Positions 21,650 to 32,949 of a stretch of DNA of 64,000 nt are shown here, in pieces. Both the position numbers and the translations under genes were made by a program. The notes below the pieces were generated by a model that saw nothing but the letters and a program-made list of their open reading frames with translations, made no database searches and was not told the origin of the DNA. This DNA comes from an uncultured Micrococcales bacterium (GTDB taxonomy: Bacteria > Actinomycetota > Actinomycetes > Actinomycetales > Microbacteriaceae). Location of the stretch: the NCBI GenBank assembly GCA_913062975.1, contig CAJXZO010000003.1:1-64000 (forward strand), given 5' to 3'. Each line of letters starts with the position of its first letter. Position 1 is the stretch's first letter.

Positions 21650-22407
21650 GATAGTTCTCCTAATGCCGTGTTGATGCGCTTTCTAAACCCATCCCGATTG
21701 CCCATTAGAACAGAACGACTGACATTTGCAATCAGCTGATCGTTTAGACCTTTGAATAACTCCCCTGCAGACTTAGGCGAAACCCCTTGGGCCCCAAAAC
21801 CAGGAGCCAGGATTGGAAACTTCGAGGACTGCAGCAGATCTCTGATCTGATGCCTATCCAAATCAACTGTAGCGCCCACAACTACTCCAGCTGCCGGACT
21901 ATTCAGCTCTATCAGACCCTCCAAAACCGCTCTGGACAAGCTATGGGATTGCAACTCAGTTGCCTCTGGGTTTGAGGTTGCAACCAAGGTGAATACGTTT
22001 TTGTTGTTTTCAGCAGCCCTTTCATGAAATGCACAAAGGGTTTTGACCCCCAGATATGGACTAACAGTCACCGCGTTAGCCTCAAAACCTTCACCCGTTA
22101 GCCACGCTCTTGCGTAACCCTCCATGGAAGTTCCGATGTCTGATCTCTTTGCGTCTGCAATTACGAACTTATTCGCCTTTTTGAGCTCAATCAAAAATGC
22201 CTCTAAGACCTGCATTCCTCTGCTACCAAAAGCTTCAAATAGAGAAACTTGTGGCTTCACAATAGTTAATTCGGTTGGTAACTCTTGCAAAAAAACTTCA
22301 CAGAACTGCTCCAAACCGTCAGCGGTCTGGGCCAGACCCCAAGAGCTCAAAACTTCGCTATGGGGGTCAGCCCCCACGCAAAGAGTTGGTCCTTGGTTGA
22401 AAATCAA
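21646..22407 (-). CDS. pyrF: Orotidine 5'-phosphate decarboxylase (PyrF type 2)
   Basis: [30 protein letters not shown] and [10 protein letters not shown] motifs. Confidence 0.95.
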   Translation of the reverse strand: MIFNQGPTLCVGADPHSEVLSSWGLAQTADGLEQFCEVFLQELPTELTIVKPQVSLFEAFGSRGMQVLEAFLIELKKANKFVIADAKRSDIGTSMEGYARAWLTGEGFEANAVTVSPYLGVKTLCAFHERAAENNKNVFTLVATSNPEATELQSHSLSRAVLEGLIELNSPAAGVVVGATVDLDRHQIRDLLQSSKFPILAPGFGAQGVSPKSAGELFKGLNDQLIANVSRSVLMGNRDGFRKRINTALGELS

Positions 22408-25400
22408 GCCGACCTCTGTTCGTCATATTCCTGTAATGACATGACATCGAAGCTGTTATCTTTGACGAATTCCAATGAGGCAATGGCGGGTGATAGCTGG
22501 GCGGCAGTTGTGAAGATGGCTTTGCCACTCGCAGTAGTGGCCGCACGAATTTCGTATCCATCGGCCCTGGCAGCACCACCACTTGGGGTGTTAATAACAA
22601 TGTCTACATCACCTTTGGCAATTAACTCTACGATGCTGCTTTCCCCTTCTTTCTTCTCAGAATATTTGATTACCTCGGTCGCCGGTATTCCTTGCTTGCC
22701 AAGCATCCTGGAAGTTCCTCTGGTTGCAAGAATTTCAAAGCCCATCTGCCACAGTCTCCTAACCGGCAGCACAATTGAATGCTTGTCTCGGTCACTTACT
22801 GAAACAAACACCTTGCCCCCAGCTGGTAGATTCACGCCCGCGGCCACCTGTGATTTAGCAAAAGCGGTTGGGAAGTCTTGAGCTATCCCCATAACCTCAC
22901 CCGTTGAACGCATTTCAGGCCCCAATAGGCTGTCAACGTATAGACCCTCGGGTGTGCTAAAGCGCCTGAAAGGCAATACAGCCTCTTTCACGCTGATTGG
23001 AGAATCTGCTGCATGCGAACCATCAACGCCTGGCAGCTTGCCATCTTTTATGAGCTCCTGAATACTCGTTCCAACCATGATCAAACTGGCTGCCTTGGCA
23101 AGTGTTATGCCCAGTGCTTTAGAGACAAATGGGACGGTCCTAGAAGCTCGCGGATTCGCCTCCAGCACATAAAGCGAAGATCCAGACAACGCAAACTGAA
23201 TGTTGATAAGACCTCGAACACCTATTGCATCAGCAAGCCTCTCCGTTGCCTTCCGAACTTGCTGCAGGATGTTCTCACTCAATGTCACCGGCGGCAGGGT
23301 GCAAGAGGAATCTCCGGAGTGAATTCCAGCTTCTTCGATGTGTTCCATGACTCCACCAATGAACAGTGTTTCTCCGTCATATAAAGCGTCAACATCAATC
23401 TCAATGGCATCTTCTAGAAAGCGGTCAACCAACAATGGGTGTTTGTCATCAATCACCACATTGTGTTGATTTCTATCAAAATAAGACTGCATGCCAGCTT
23501 CGTCATAGATAATTTCCATACCGCGCCCACCAAGCACGAATGATGGTCTAACCAGCACAGGAAAACCAATTGACTCAGCAACCCTAAATGCACTCGCGTG
23601 ATCGGTTGCAATGTCGTTTGCCGGAGCCTTTAGGCCACTCTTTTCGAGAATTTCGCTGAACTCACCCCTTTGTTCCGCTGCGTCAATTTGGTCTGGGGAT
23701 GTTCCCAAAATTGGAACACCACTTTTTTCTAGACCTTGAGCCAAACCAAGCGCAGTTTGTCCGCCAAGTTGAACGACCGCTCCAATGAACTCGCCCGATT
23801 GAGATTCTGCGTGAACCACCTCCAGCACGTCCTCTAGCGTGAGTGGTTCAAAATAGAGCCTGTCGCTGGTGTCGTAGTCGGTACTGACGGTTTCAGGATT
23901 GCAGTTGACCATGATGGTTTCAAAACCAGCATCACTGAGTGAAAAGCTTGCGTGAACACACGAGTAGTCAAACTCGATTCCCTGACCAATTCGGTTTGGC
24001 CCACTTCCAATGATCAGAATTTTCTTACGCTCACTGGGAACCACCTCGGTGGTTAGTTCATAACTTGAATAGTGATAGGGCGTGAGGGCTGGAAATTCGC
24101 CAGCACATGTATCAACGGTCTTGTAAACAGGTCTAATTTCAAACCCATGTCGAAGATTTCTAAACTCCTCTTCACTCATACCGCACAGTTGACCCAGTTG
24201 AATATCGCTAAACCCATGCCTTTTTGCCCGGCGGATGGATTCTGCAGTTGGCTTCTGGCCTGCAAAGAGTTTTGACTCTTCGTTGAGAATCTGGATTTGA
24301 TGTAAAAACCAACGGTCAATCTTGGTTATCACATAAATCTTCTCAACCTCAGCGCCCAGTAGTAGCGCTCTTTGAACCTGGTTGATTCTATTTTCAGTTG
24401 GCATCGCCAGTTGCTTATAAAGCTCATCTAATGACTCATCGGAGCCGCCGAAGTAAAACTCACTACCCTTTTTTTCCAATGACCTGAGGGCTTTTTGCAA
24501 AGCCTGACCAAAGGTTCTTCCAATGGCCATTGCCTCACCAACACTTTTCATAGTGGTTGTCAAGGTGTTATTCGCTGCTGGGAATTTCTCAAAGGCAAAT
24601 CTCGGAGCCTTCACAACAACGTAATCAAGTGTTGGTTCAAAACTTGCTGGAGTGACCTTTGTTATGTCATTTTCAATCTCATCCAATGTGTAGCCAATTG
24701 CCAATTTCGCAGCAATTTTGGCAATTGGGAAACCAGTTGCCTTTGAAGCTAGTGCCGAAGACCTGGAAACCCTTGGGTTCATTTCAATAATGACCACCCT
24801 GCCGGTGTCAGGATCAACAGCAAACTGAATATTGCAACCACCCGTGTCAACACCGACCGCCCGAATCACGCCAATCGAAAGGTCTCTAAGGTTCTGGTAT
24901 TCCCTGTCGGTCAGTGTCAAAGCTGGCGCAACCGTAATTGAGTCACCAGTGTGAACGCCAACGGGGTCTAGGTTTTCAATCGAACAGACAACCACCACGT
25001 TGTCATGCTTATCCCGCATAAGCTCAAGTTCGTATTCTTTCCAACCAAGAATTGACTCTTCCAGCAAGACCTCATTCGTGGGCGATGCATCTAGCCCACC
25101 ACCTGCAATCCGGTAAAGGTCTTTCTCGTCAAAAGCGATACCACTGCCAAGACCACCCATGGTGAAACTTGGCCTAACCACCAGCGGGTATCCGAATTCC
25201 ACTGCGGTCTCTAAAGCTTCCTCCATTGTGTGAGCAATAGAACTCCTGGCAACCTCTCCCCCAAGCTCAACGACCAAATCTTTGAATGTTTGACGGTCTT
25301 CCCCAGCTCGAATTGCATCAACATTGGCACCAATTAGCTCGACGTTGTATTTCTCCAATATCCCCTGGTCGTGAATCGCCATGGCTGCATTCAGGGCCGT

Positions 25401-25691
25401 CTGCCCGCCAAGTGTGGGCAGAATTGCATCTGGTTTTTCAACCTGCAGAATTCTTTCAATCACCTCAGGTGTGATCGGCTCAACATAGGTTGCATCAGCA
25501 AATCCCGGATCAGTCATGATTGTCGCTGGATTTGAATTAATCAGGATCACTCGGATGCCCTCATCCATCAAAACTCGACAGGCTTGAGTTCCCGAATAGT
25601 CAAACTCTGCAGCTTGACCAATAACAATCGGTCCACTCCCTATAACTAAAACAGACTTTATGTCACTTCTTTTGGGCAACGCGGTTTCCAA
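22404..25691 (-). CDS. carB: Carbamoyl-phosphate synthase large chain
   Basis: 1095 aa with duplicated ATP-grasp halves ([24 protein letters not shown] and [22 protein letters not shown]). Confidence 0.99.
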   Translation of the reverse strand: METALPKRSDIKSVLVIGSGPIVIGQAAEFDYSGTQACRVLMDEGIRVILINSNPATIMTDPGFADATYVEPITPEVIERILQVEKPDAILPTLGGQTALNAAMAIHDQGILEKYNVELIGANVDAIRAGEDRQTFKDLVVELGGEVARSSIAHTMEEALETAVEFGYPLVVRPSFTMGGLGSGIAFDEKDLYRIAGGGLDASPTNEVLLEESILGWKEYELELMRDKHDNVVVVCSIENLDPVGVHTGDSITVAPALTLTDREYQNLRDLSIGVIRAVGVDTGGCNIQFAVDPDTGRVVIIEMNPRVSRSSALASKATGFPIAKIAAKLAIGYTLDEIENDITKVTPASFEPTLDYVVVKAPRFAFEKFPAANNTLTTTMKSVGEAMAIGRTFGQALQKALRSLEKKGSEFYFGGSDESLDELYKQLAMPTENRINQVQRALLLGAEVEKIYVITKIDRWFLHQIQILNEESKLFAGQKPTAESIRRAKRHGFSDIQLGQLCGMSEEEFRNLRHGFEIRPVYKTVDTCAGEFPALTPYHYSSYELTTEVVPSERKKILIIGSGPNRIGQGIEFDYSCVHASFSLSDAGFETIMVNCNPETVSTDYDTSDRLYFEPLTLEDVLEVVHAESQSGEFIGAVVQLGGQTALGLAQGLEKSGVPILGTSPDQIDAAEQRGEFSEILEKSGLKAPANDIATDHASAFRVAESIGFPVLVRPSFVLGGRGMEIIYDEAGMQSYFDRNQHNVVIDDKHPLLVDRFLEDAIEIDVDALYDGETLFIGGVMEHIEEAGIHSGDSSCTLPPVTLSENILQQVRKATERLADAIGVRGLINIQFALSGSSLYVLEANPRASRTVPFVSKALGITLAKAASLIMVGTSIQELIKDGKLPGVDGSHAADSPISVKEAVLPFRRFSTPEGLYVDSLLGPEMRSTGEVMGIAQDFPTAFAKSQVAAGVNLPAGGKVFVSVSDRDKHSIVLPVRRLWQMGFEILATRGTSRMLGKQGIPATEVIKYSEKKEGESSIVELIAKGDVDIVINTPSGGAARADGYEIRAATTASGKAIFTTAAQLSPAIASLEFVKDNSFDVMSLQEYDEQRSA

Positions 25692-26790
25692 TCATGTCAA
25701 TGAATTCGTCGAACAGGTAGTGGCTATCATGCGGCCCGGCGGCAGCTTCGGGGTGATACTGAACGCTGAATGCTTCAATCTCCTTGCACTTCAGTCCCTC
25801 AACAACGCCATCGTTCAAACTTCGGTGCCTAACCTCGACTTGACCAAAGCCCTCCGGTGAGTTCGCACTGTCCTCATCAATCTTTACCGCAAACCCATGA
25901 TTATGGGCGGTGACCTCAACTCTTCCGCTTTCGTGATTGAAAACAGGTTGATTGATGCCTCTATGTCCAAACTGTAATTTATAAGTTTCGAAGCCCAATG
26001 CCCTACCAAGTAATTGGTTTCCAAAGCAGATTCCGAAAAATGGAACTCCTGCTCTTAATAGCTCCCTGAGTGTTTCAACCTGAACATTTGATGCTTCAGG
26101 GTCACCGGGACCGTTTGAATAGAAAAGACCTTGTATGTCTTGCTTGGCAATCTCTGCAGCTGTTGAAGTGGCAGGCATCACCACAAGCTCCAGACCCCTG
26201 TTGCGAAGATGATCAAGCGTTGCCATTTTGATTCCAAGATCCAAAACAGCAACCCGAGCAAATTTCTCCCCGACTGCTGGCAGGACGTATGTTTCACTCG
26301 TGGTGACTGTGTCTGAAAGTGATAGACCACTCATTTCAGCGCTAGACCTAACAGTTTCAATCATCTCTGTGTTTGGCTCTGACAATCCCTCAGCTGGGAA
26401 AATTCCTCCCCGCATCGCACCACTCTCACGAATGACTAGCGTGATTGCACGAGTGTCAACGCCTTGAATTGCAACTATCCCGTCTTTTTTCAATTCTTCC
26501 GCGAGACTTCTTTGGGATCTGAAGTTACTGGGAGTCTCGGAGTATTCGCGCACAACATAACCAGAAACCCAGTTTCTAGATGATTCCATGTCATCATCAT
26601 TCATCCCGGTGTTTCCAATGTGTGGGGCTGTCTGAACAACTATCTGTCCGGCGTAGCTTGGATCGGTGAGAGTTTCTTGGTAACCAGTCATGCCGGTAGC
26701 AAACACCACCTCACCGGTGGTTGAGTTATCAGCCCCAAACATTTCACCCTCGAAAAAAAGACCGTTTTCTAAAACTAGAAATGCTTTCAC
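25663..26790 (-). CDS. carA: Carbamoyl-phosphate synthase small chain
   Basis: [36 protein letters not shown] and [14 protein letters not shown] motifs. Confidence 0.98.
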   Translation of the reverse strand: MKAFLVLENGLFFEGEMFGADNSTTGEVVFATGMTGYQETLTDPSYAGQIVVQTAPHIGNTGMNDDDMESSRNWVSGYVVREYSETPSNFRSQRSLAEELKKDGIVAIQGVDTRAITLVIRESGAMRGGIFPAEGLSEPNTEMIETVRSSAEMSGLSLSDTVTTSETYVLPAVGEKFARVAVLDLGIKMATLDHLRNRGLELVVMPATSTAAEIAKQDIQGLFYSNGPGDPEASNVQVETLRELLRAGVPFFGICFGNQLLGRALGFETYKLQFGHRGINQPVFNHESGRVEVTAHNHGFAVKIDEDSANSPEGFGQVEVRHRSLNDGVVEGLKCKEIEAFSVQYHPEAAAGPHDSHYLFDEFIDMIGNRVAQKK

Positions 26791-27251
26791 GCTGAAACCT
26801 TCCTTTCAAAGATTTGCCTGCTTTGAGAATCACTGAATCGAAGATTTGTAATAAATTCCCTTCCGTGGTGATTCCAATTAATGCTCACAAGCCCGCCCGG
26901 TTCAACAGCTCTATCAATGGTTGCCGAGGACTTGCCAACACCTTTAATCTCAGCCTTGGGAATCAGATAGCTTCGCTCTCCCTGTCGACAGACCGATATG
27001 CCATCGTCATTCACGGCAACTGTTGCCCTGCCTCTTGGTCCCATTCCATGGGCCAATAAACGCTTCAGCGGCGTCTCGGCATAAACCGTGGAAACATACA
27101 TGCACTCAACACCATTGCAGTCAGTTGCTTCAGCGAGTGGTGGCGTTGCAAGAGTCTCAGCACGGGATTTGTTTCGGTAACCAATTGCCACCAAGGAAGC
27201 AATCAAAAACACCAACATGACCATGGCAAAGCCGATAATTTCTCGGGTCAC
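26787..27251 (-). CDS. Membrane-anchored PH-like domain protein of the pyr operon
   Basis: One N-terminal TM helix and a soluble beta-rich domain; position between pyrC and carA is conserved in Actinobacteria. Confidence 0.7.
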   Translation of the reverse strand: MTREIIGFAMVMLVFLIASLVAIGYRNKSRAETLATPPLAEATDCNGVECMYVSTVYAETPLKRLLAHGMGPRGRATVAVNDDGISVCRQGERSYLIPKAEIKGVGKSSATIDRAVEPGGLVSINWNHHGREFITNLRFSDSQSRQIFERKVSA

Positions 27252-28525
27252 TTTATTACCTCGCCGTCTCTAAAACTGAATTTTCCGCGGAACATAGTGT
27301 GTTGAACCGAGGATTCAAACTCCATGCCGATGTATGGGTTATTGGAAGACTTTGAATAAAGATTTCCATGCACCTGCACTGATTTGTTTGGGTCGATAAA
27401 GGCCAAATTGGCCTCTTTTCCAATCTCAATTCTGCCATGGTTGTCCAAGCCACCAATCACGGCAGGTGTTGATGACATAACTTCAGCAAGTCTCTGCCAA
27501 TTACCGTTCCCGGAATCTATTAGCACCCGGTGAGCAACTTGGTAGGCCTGCTCCAATCCTGTCATTCCGAAAGCTGCTGCATCCCACTGTTGTTGCTTCG
27601 CATCACTTGCGTGAGGGGCGTGATCAGTTCCAATCACATCGATTGTGCCATCAACTAACCCTTCAACTAATGCCTTTGTATCCTCTTGGGTTCGCAATGG
27701 TGGGTTTACTTTAAATCTTGTGTCATAGTTTTTTGCTTCAAGCTCTGTGAGGACTAGGTGATGAGGTGTTACCTCGGCGGTCACCGGAAACCCTCTTTGC
27801 TTAGCCCAGCGAATAAGCTCAACACCGAGTTTGCTGGTGACGTGACAAACGTGTAGTCGACACCCTGTTTGTTCGCTCAAGAGAGCGTCACGAAGAATGA
27901 TTGATTCCTCAGCACTAGATGGCCATCCCTTCAAACCAGTGATTCGACTAATCTCGCCTTCGTTCACCTGCGAGCCAATTGTTAGCGTTGGCTCCTGGGC
28001 GTGTTGAGCAACCACGCCACCAAGTGGCTGCAAGTACTCCATCGCAGTTTTCATAAGGGCTGCATCGGAAACACAGTGTCCGTCATCGCTGAATATGCGG
28101 ACCCTTGTTTTTGAATTAAGCATGCTTCCCAGGGAGGCAAGTTCTTTGCCTTGAAGTCCTTTGGTGATTGCCCCGATTGGTCTTACCTCAACCAATCCTG
28201 CAGCTTCTCCCAACTCTGCCACCTGCGTCACCGTGCCGGCATTGTCCGCAACGGGTTGGGTGTTAGCCATTGCAAACACGGCGGTATAACCACCGCTGGC
28301 TGCAGCTTGAGAGCCTGTCAACACAGTCTCACTTTGTTCAAAACCTGGCTCTCTCAGATGGGTATGAAGATCAACAAATCCAGGCAAGACAATCAGGTCC
28401 TTACAATCCAAATCACCGTTGGTGCTTGCTGGTTCTATTGCCGAAATCTGACCTTTTTCAATGACAATGTCTCGTTTGTCTCCATTGGCCAAAGTGCAAT
28501 TACTAAGCCTCATTTTTACTCCCAA
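27248..28525 (-). CDS. pyrC: Dihydroorotase
   Basis: LPGFVDLHTHLREPGFEQSE, VTPHHLVLTE and IGTDHAPH motifs. Confidence 0.97.
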   Translation of the reverse strand: MGVKMRLSNCTLANGDKRDIVIEKGQISAIEPASTNGDLDCKDLIVLPGFVDLHTHLREPGFEQSETVLTGSQAAASGGYTAVFAMANTQPVADNAGTVTQVAELGEAAGLVEVRPIGAITKGLQGKELASLGSMLNSKTRVRIFSDDGHCVSDAALMKTAMEYLQPLGGVVAQHAQEPTLTIGSQVNEGEISRITGLKGWPSSAEESIILRDALLSEQTGCRLHVCHVTSKLGVELIRWAKQRGFPVTAEVTPHHLVLTELEAKNYDTRFKVNPPLRTQEDTKALVEGLVDGTIDVIGTDHAPHASDAKQQQWDAAAFGMTGLEQAYQVAHRVLIDSGNGNWQRLAEVMSSTPAVIGGLDNHGRIEIGKEANLAFIDPNKSVQVHGNLYSKSSNNPYIGMEFESSVQHTMFRGKFSFRDGEVIK

Positions 28526-29420
28526 GGATCATAGACAAAACCGCCATTCGAATGGCCAAGCCATTTTTCACTTGTGACAGCACCAAACTGTTTTCACTCT
28601 CAGCTGCATAGGAGGATATTTCCAGACCTCGATTCATTGGACCTGGATGCAGAATAAGGCTGTTTGGAACCTGTTTTACTCTCTGTTCGGTCAATCCCCA
28701 GAATCGCGAATACTCCTTGTCAGATGGAATCAGTGGCTGGTTCATCCGCTCCTTCTGAACTCTTAGCATCATGACCGCATCAGGCTTAGTCTCTAAAGCT
28801 TCATCGAGATTGGCGTATTTGCAACCTGGGCTAAAACTCCCCGGTCCGACTGCATCCACTTCTGCGCCGAGAGTGGGAAGCAGCGAAAGATTCGACCTTG
28901 CTACACGGCTGTGCAAAATGTCACCAACAATCAAAATCTTTTTTCCGTCAAGACCCTCTCCGTCTTTAATCTCAAACCCCTGCCGCAAGCTCAGTGCATC
29001 CAATAATGCTTGTGTCGGATGTTGATTGGTTCCGTCTCCTGCGTTCACGATGGAAGCCGAGGTCCAACCATTATGAGCCAAGTTGTAGCTAGCGCCGCTG
29101 GCAGAGTGTCTAACTATTAGGGCATCTGCTCCCAAAGCTTCCAGCGTTTGGGCGGTGTCTTTTAGATTTTCACCTTTGCTCACGGCACTTCCACCTGAGC
29201 TGAAGTTAATAACATCAGCGCTGAGTCTTTTGGCTGCTAGCTCAAAGCTGATCCTGGTTCGGGTGGAATCCTCAAAAAACAGTGTCACCACGGTTTTGCC
29301 CTGCAGGGTGGGGAACTTGCGGGTGGTGTCTTGATTCAAACGAGATATCTGTGAGGCAGAATCTAGAATTTCAATCGCTTTTTCACGACTTAGCTCATCG
29401 GTGGAGAGTAAGTGCCTCAT
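28503..29420 (-). CDS. pyrB: Aspartate carbamoyltransferase catalytic subunit
   Basis: FFEDSTRTRISFELAAKRL, NAGDGTNQHPTQALLD and LILHPGPMNRGLEI motifs. Confidence 0.98.
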   Translation of the reverse strand: MRHLLSTDELSREKAIEILDSASQISRLNQDTTRKFPTLQGKTVVTLFFEDSTRTRISFELAAKRLSADVINFSSGGSAVSKGENLKDTAQTLEALGADALIVRHSASGASYNLAHNGWTSASIVNAGDGTNQHPTQALLDALSLRQGFEIKDGEGLDGKKILIVGDILHSRVARSNLSLLPTLGAEVDAVGPGSFSPGCKYANLDEALETKPDAVMMLRVQKERMNQPLIPSDKEYSRFWGLTEQRVKQVPNSLILHPGPMNRGLEISSYAAESENSLVLSQVKNGLAIRMAVLSMILGSKNEA

Positions 29421-29929
29421 TCAATCACAACCGAGTCTTCAGAGTCGTCTTCCATTGTTTTCACGCTCACCTTTTCAGATAGCGATGTTGGAAGGTTTTT
29501 ACCAACATAGTCAGCCCTGATAGGGAGCTCGCGATGACCTCTGTCGATTAACACGGCAAGCTGCACCATTGCAGGTCGCCCGAAGCTACTCAGTGCATCG
29601 AGTGCTGCACGAATGGTGCGACCACTAAACAGCACATCGTCAACAAGAATTATCGTTGTGCCATCAACTGAGCCGGGAATAACCGTTTCAGCGATTGGCT
29701 TGGCTTTACGAGTGTCTCTGTCGTCTCTGAACAGACCCACGTCAATTTGCCCAACCTCACAAACATCGGGACTGATTGAATCAATTGCCTCAGCAAGGGC
29801 TCTTGCTAGGGAAACCCCTCGAGTTGGGATTCCGAGCAATAAAAAAGGCCCAGAGTTTCTCTCAAGAATCTCATGAGCCATACGCCTGATGGTGCGGGCG
29901 ATGTCGCTTTCGGACAATACCGTTTTCAC
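29417..29929 (-). CDS. pyrR: Bifunctional pyr operon regulator / uracil phosphoribosyltransferase (GTG start)
   Basis: LLGIPTRGVSLARAL, IILVDDVLFSGRTIRAALDAL and LIDRGHRELPIRADYVGKNLPTS motifs. Confidence 0.97.
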   Translation of the reverse strand: MKTVLSESDIARTIRRMAHEILERNSGPFLLLGIPTRGVSLARALAEAIDSISPDVCEVGQIDVGLFRDDRDTRKAKPIAETVIPGSVDGTTIILVDDVLFSGRTIRAALDALSSFGRPAMVQLAVLIDRGHRELPIRADYVGKNLPTSLSEKVSVKTMEDDSEDSVVIE

Positions 29930-29936
29930 GTTCTCT

Positions 29937-29967
29937 CCTTGTTCGCCTCACGGGACGAAGTTAAAGG
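29937..29967 (-). promoter_or_regulatory. Candidate PyrR-binding RNA stem-loop overlapping the pyrR Shine-Dalgarno
   Basis: Minus strand: CCTT-TAAC-TTCG-TCCCGTGAGG-CGAA-C-AAGG(AG). The loop matches the UCCnGnGAGG-type PyrR loop, closed by TTCG/CGAA; the outer CCTT can pair with AAGG of the AAGGAG upstream of the GTG start. Confidence 0.75.
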
Positions 29968-29981
29968 TTTTGCAAATACTA

Positions 29982-30401
29982 TCAAAGTGCTTGTTTAGAT
30001 TTTGAGATTGAATGCAAAATTCCAGAAATGAACCTGGCTGACTCGTCCGTTGAGTATTCTTCGGCGAGGTTTTTCGCTTCCGCTATAGCAACCGCGTCGG
30101 GAACCTCATCGTTATAGAGGATTTCGAAGCTAGCCACGCGCAAAATAGTCAGATCAAGCGTCGGCATTCTGTCCAGTCGCCAGCCTTGGCTGCTTAATTC
30201 TATTCTTGAATCAATCGCTGCCTGATGCTCACCGAAGCCATTCACCAGCGCCCTGGCGTAGTCAAAGATTTCTTCTTGGTTCTGCCTGACTTGACCCTGC
30301 TTGAATGTCTGTTCCAACAGTTCTGACGGATCCTGACTTCTGATGTTCCCTGCAAAAAGTGCATCGACTGCTCTTTTGCGTGCTTTTGATCTTGCGCTCA
30401 C
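29982..30401 (-). CDS. nusB: Transcription antitermination protein NusB
   Basis: SKARKRAVDALFAG N-terminus, W.LDRMPTLDLTILRVASFEILY motif; adjacent to efp. Confidence 0.95.
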   Translation of the reverse strand: MSARSKARKRAVDALFAGNIRSQDPSELLEQTFKQGQVRQNQEEIFDYARALVNGFGEHQAAIDSRIELSSQGWRLDRMPTLDLTILRVASFEILYNDEVPDAVAIAEAKNLAEEYSTDESARFISGILHSISKSKQAL

Positions 30402-30965
30402 CTAGTCGTTGACCCGACCGAGGTAGTCACCGGTGCGAGTGTCAACCTTCACCTTGGTGCCTTGCTCTAAAAATAGTGGAACTTGAATGACGGCTCCCGT
30501 TTCAACCGTTGCAGGCTTTGTGCCACCACTAGACCTGTCACCCTGTAAACCGGGTTCAGTGAAGGTAACCTCCAACACAACCGATGGTGGCATTTCGATA
30601 TAAAGCGGTTCTCCGTTGTGGGTTGCTACCGTAATCAGCTGATTTTCCAAGATGTAGTTAGCTGCATCGCCAACGACCTTCTCGCCAACCGTTATTTGGT
30701 CATAAGTCGATGTGTCCATAAACACATAACCTTCGCCATCGTTATATAGATACTGCATCTCTGCACGGTCAACGCTTGCAACATCAACTTTCACGCCAGC
30801 GTTAAATGTTTTATCAATAACCTTGCCGTTGACTACGTTTTTTATTTTCGTGCGAACAAACGCGCCACCCTTGCCAGGCTTCACGTGCTGAAAATCGGTG
30901 ACCATCCACAGTTGACCATCAATTGCTAGAACGGTTCCGTTTTTTATGTCATTGCTTGTTGCCAA
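30402..30965 (-). CDS. efp: Elongation factor P
   Basis: [19 protein letters not shown] and [10 protein letters not shown]-terminus. Confidence 0.98.
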   Translation of the reverse strand: MATSNDIKNGTVLAIDGQLWMVTDFQHVKPGKGGAFVRTKIKNVVNGKVIDKTFNAGVKVDVASVDRAEMQYLYNDGEGYVFMDTSTYDQITVGEKVVGDAANYILENQLITVATHNGEPLYIEMPPSVVLEVTFTEPGLQGDRSSGGTKPATVETGAVIQVPLFLEQGTKVKVDTRTGDYLGRVND

Positions 30966-31400
30966 CTAATTGCCTCTTCTTGATTTGATTTCTCGCAGTG
31001 CGTGCAGATAAACATTTTTGCCAAGACCCGCAATGGTTCCGGTTACCGCTGGAGAAATGACACTATTTTGTCTAAAACTTTCCCTGGCAGCTGGATTGCT
31101 CAGGTGGCATTCTATTGAAAAAAGTCCAGCCGCCCGGTGTGATGAAAGAGCATCATGCAAACCGTAGCTGTAGTGGGTGAAGGCACCTGGGTTTATAACT
31201 ATGTCTGACTTTTCAATCTGTGCTTTTTGGATCAGGTCAATCAACTCCCCTTCGGAATTTGACTGAAACCACTGAAACTGCATCCTAGATTCAGTTTTCA
31301 ACCACTGATTAATATCCTCAAGCGTCTCAGTTCCATATATCTCAGGCTCTCTTTGCCCAAGCATGTTTAGGTTGGGTCCATTGAGAATAACTATCTGCAT
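30966..31400 (-). CDS. aroQ: 3-dehydroquinate dehydratase, type II
   Basis: ILNGPNLNMLGQREPEIYG, INPGAFTHYSYGLHDAL and ECHLSNPAARESFR motifs. Confidence 0.97.
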   Translation of the reverse strand: MQIVILNGPNLNMLGQREPEIYGTETLEDINQWLKTESRMQFQWFQSNSEGELIDLIQKAQIEKSDIVINPGAFTHYSYGLHDALSSHRAAGLFSIECHLSNPAARESFRQNSVISPAVTGTIAGLGKNVYLHALREIKSRRGN

Positions 31401-31409
31401 AGTCTTAGG

Positions 31410-32453
31410 CTAGTCAATTATTGACTGATAAGTGGTAAATAGCTCTTCCTCAGTCAATGAAGAACTGATTTCTGGCTTGCCAAAGTCTTCCAATGTCACA
31501 AACCTAATGATCCCTCCGCGTACTTTTTTGTCACGTTTAAGAGCATCAAATAATTGTGGCCAACGGTCTCCGCGATAACTAATTGGAAGTCCTAGCGAAC
31601 TGAGAATTGATCGGTGTAAATCAACCTGTTTCTCACTGAGATTGCCCCTTGCCAGTGATAGCTCAGCTGCGAACACCATGCCGATTGAGATGGCTGCACC
31701 GTGACGCCACTGATATCTTTCCACGTGTTCGATTGCGTGACCAAGGGTGTGACCGTAGTTCAGAAATTCACGCTCTCCAGTTTCTTTGAAATCACCTTCG
31801 GTAACCCTGCGCTTTATTTCAATTGACTGCTCAATCAAAGAAAGCAGTAAATCACTATTTGGGTCAGTGACGTCATTCAAATTTGCTTGGATTTCGTCCA
31901 GGATTGATGGTTTATACACAAAACCACACTTAACAATCTCAGCAAAACCTGCGATTAGATCATTTTTTGGCAGAGTGGCGAGCGTGTCAATGTCTGCTAT
32001 CACAGCTGATGGCAAATAAAAGGTTCCCACCAGGTTTTTGCCCTCGGTTGTATTCAGACCGGTCTTTCCGCCAATTGCCGCGTCCACCATTGCAAGCAGG
32101 GTGGTTGGAATTGCAACATAGCGGACCCCGCGTAGCCAAGTGCTAGCGATGAACCCAGCCATGTCGGTGGTTGCGCCACCGCCAAAACCAATCACGGCAT
32201 CGTTTCGGTTGAAATCAGACTGTCCCATGATTTGCCAGGCGAAGCTTGCAACCTCAACCCGTTTGCTGTCATCACCATCTGGAATTCCAGCCAAAATCAC
32301 CTCAAAGCTGTGATCATCCAGATTCGCCTTAAGTTGCTCGGCAGAACTAGTCAGCGCCTGCGGATGAACAATCAATACCTTTTTTACACCGTCAAGCTGT
32401 TTATGGACCTCGTCCAATAATGCTCTTCCAACAATGACTGGGTAATCATGCAT
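31410..32453 (-). CDS. aroB: 3-dehydroquinate synthase
   Basis: GFGGGATTDMAGFIASTWLRG, AIGGKTGLNTTEGKNLVG and LNYGHTLGHAIE motifs. Confidence 0.98.
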   Translation of the reverse strand: MHDYPVIVGRALLDEVHKQLDGVKKVLIVHPQALTSSAEQLKANLDDHSFEVILAGIPDGDDSKRVEVASFAWQIMGQSDFNRNDAVIGFGGGATTDMAGFIASTWLRGVRYVAIPTTLLAMVDAAIGGKTGLNTTEGKNLVGTFYLPSAVIADIDTLATLPKNDLIAGFAEIVKCGFVYKPSILDEIQANLNDVTDPNSDLLLSLIEQSIEIKRRVTEGDFKETGEREFLNYGHTLGHAIEHVERYQWRHGAAISIGMVFAAELSLARGNLSEKQVDLHRSILSSLGLPISYRGDRWPQLFDALKRDKKVRGGIIRFVTLEDFGKPEISSSLTEEELFTTYQSIID

Positions 32454-32949
32454 TTTCTAAACTCCTAAAAAATTCAACACACTCATCTGCAACAGAGCTC
32501 AGAGATCTGTTATCAATAGATATTTCTTTACTATTTACACTTTCGTACAGGGGTTTTCTCTGTTCGTAAATCTCGACCCAGTCCTCATAGCCATTTTTTA
32601 GAAGCGGTCTTTTTTTAGAACTTAACATCCGAGTTTTCATCTGCTTACCAGCAGTTGAAAGATAAATTACAGGACGGCCCTTGAGAAATTCAAAATTAGC
32701 GGGTCTCAGGACGATGCCTCCACCGGTTGAGATAACACCCTCGAAATCAGATTGATCCAATAGTTCCTTGGTTTCCAACTCTCTGAATTTTTGCTCCCCA
32801 TGTTTTTCAAAGATTTCAGGAATTGGACCATGCTCAGCAATAATCAACTTGTCGGTGTCGCGGAATTCCACTTCTAATCGTTTGGCAACCTTTTTTCCAA
32901 TGGTGGTCTTGCCAACACCCATCGGCCCCACTAAAAAAAGTTGTTTCAT
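32446..32949 (-). CDS. aroK: Shikimate kinase
   Basis: [26 protein letters not shown] and [11 protein letters not shown] motifs. Confidence 0.96.
   Translation of the reverse strand: MKQLFLVGPMGVGKTTIGKKVAKRLEVEFRDTDKLIIAEHGPIPEIFEKHGEQKFRELETKELLDQSDFEGVISTGGGIVLRPANFEFLKGRPVIYLSTAGKQMKTRMLSSKKRPLLKNGYEDWVEIYEQRKPLYESVNSKEISIDNRSLSSVADECVEFFRSLENA

Noticed and set aside
22285-22881. 198-aa plus-strand ORF opposite pyrF/carB
   Set aside because: Antisense to two strongly conserved genes; no recognisable domain or ribosome-binding context.
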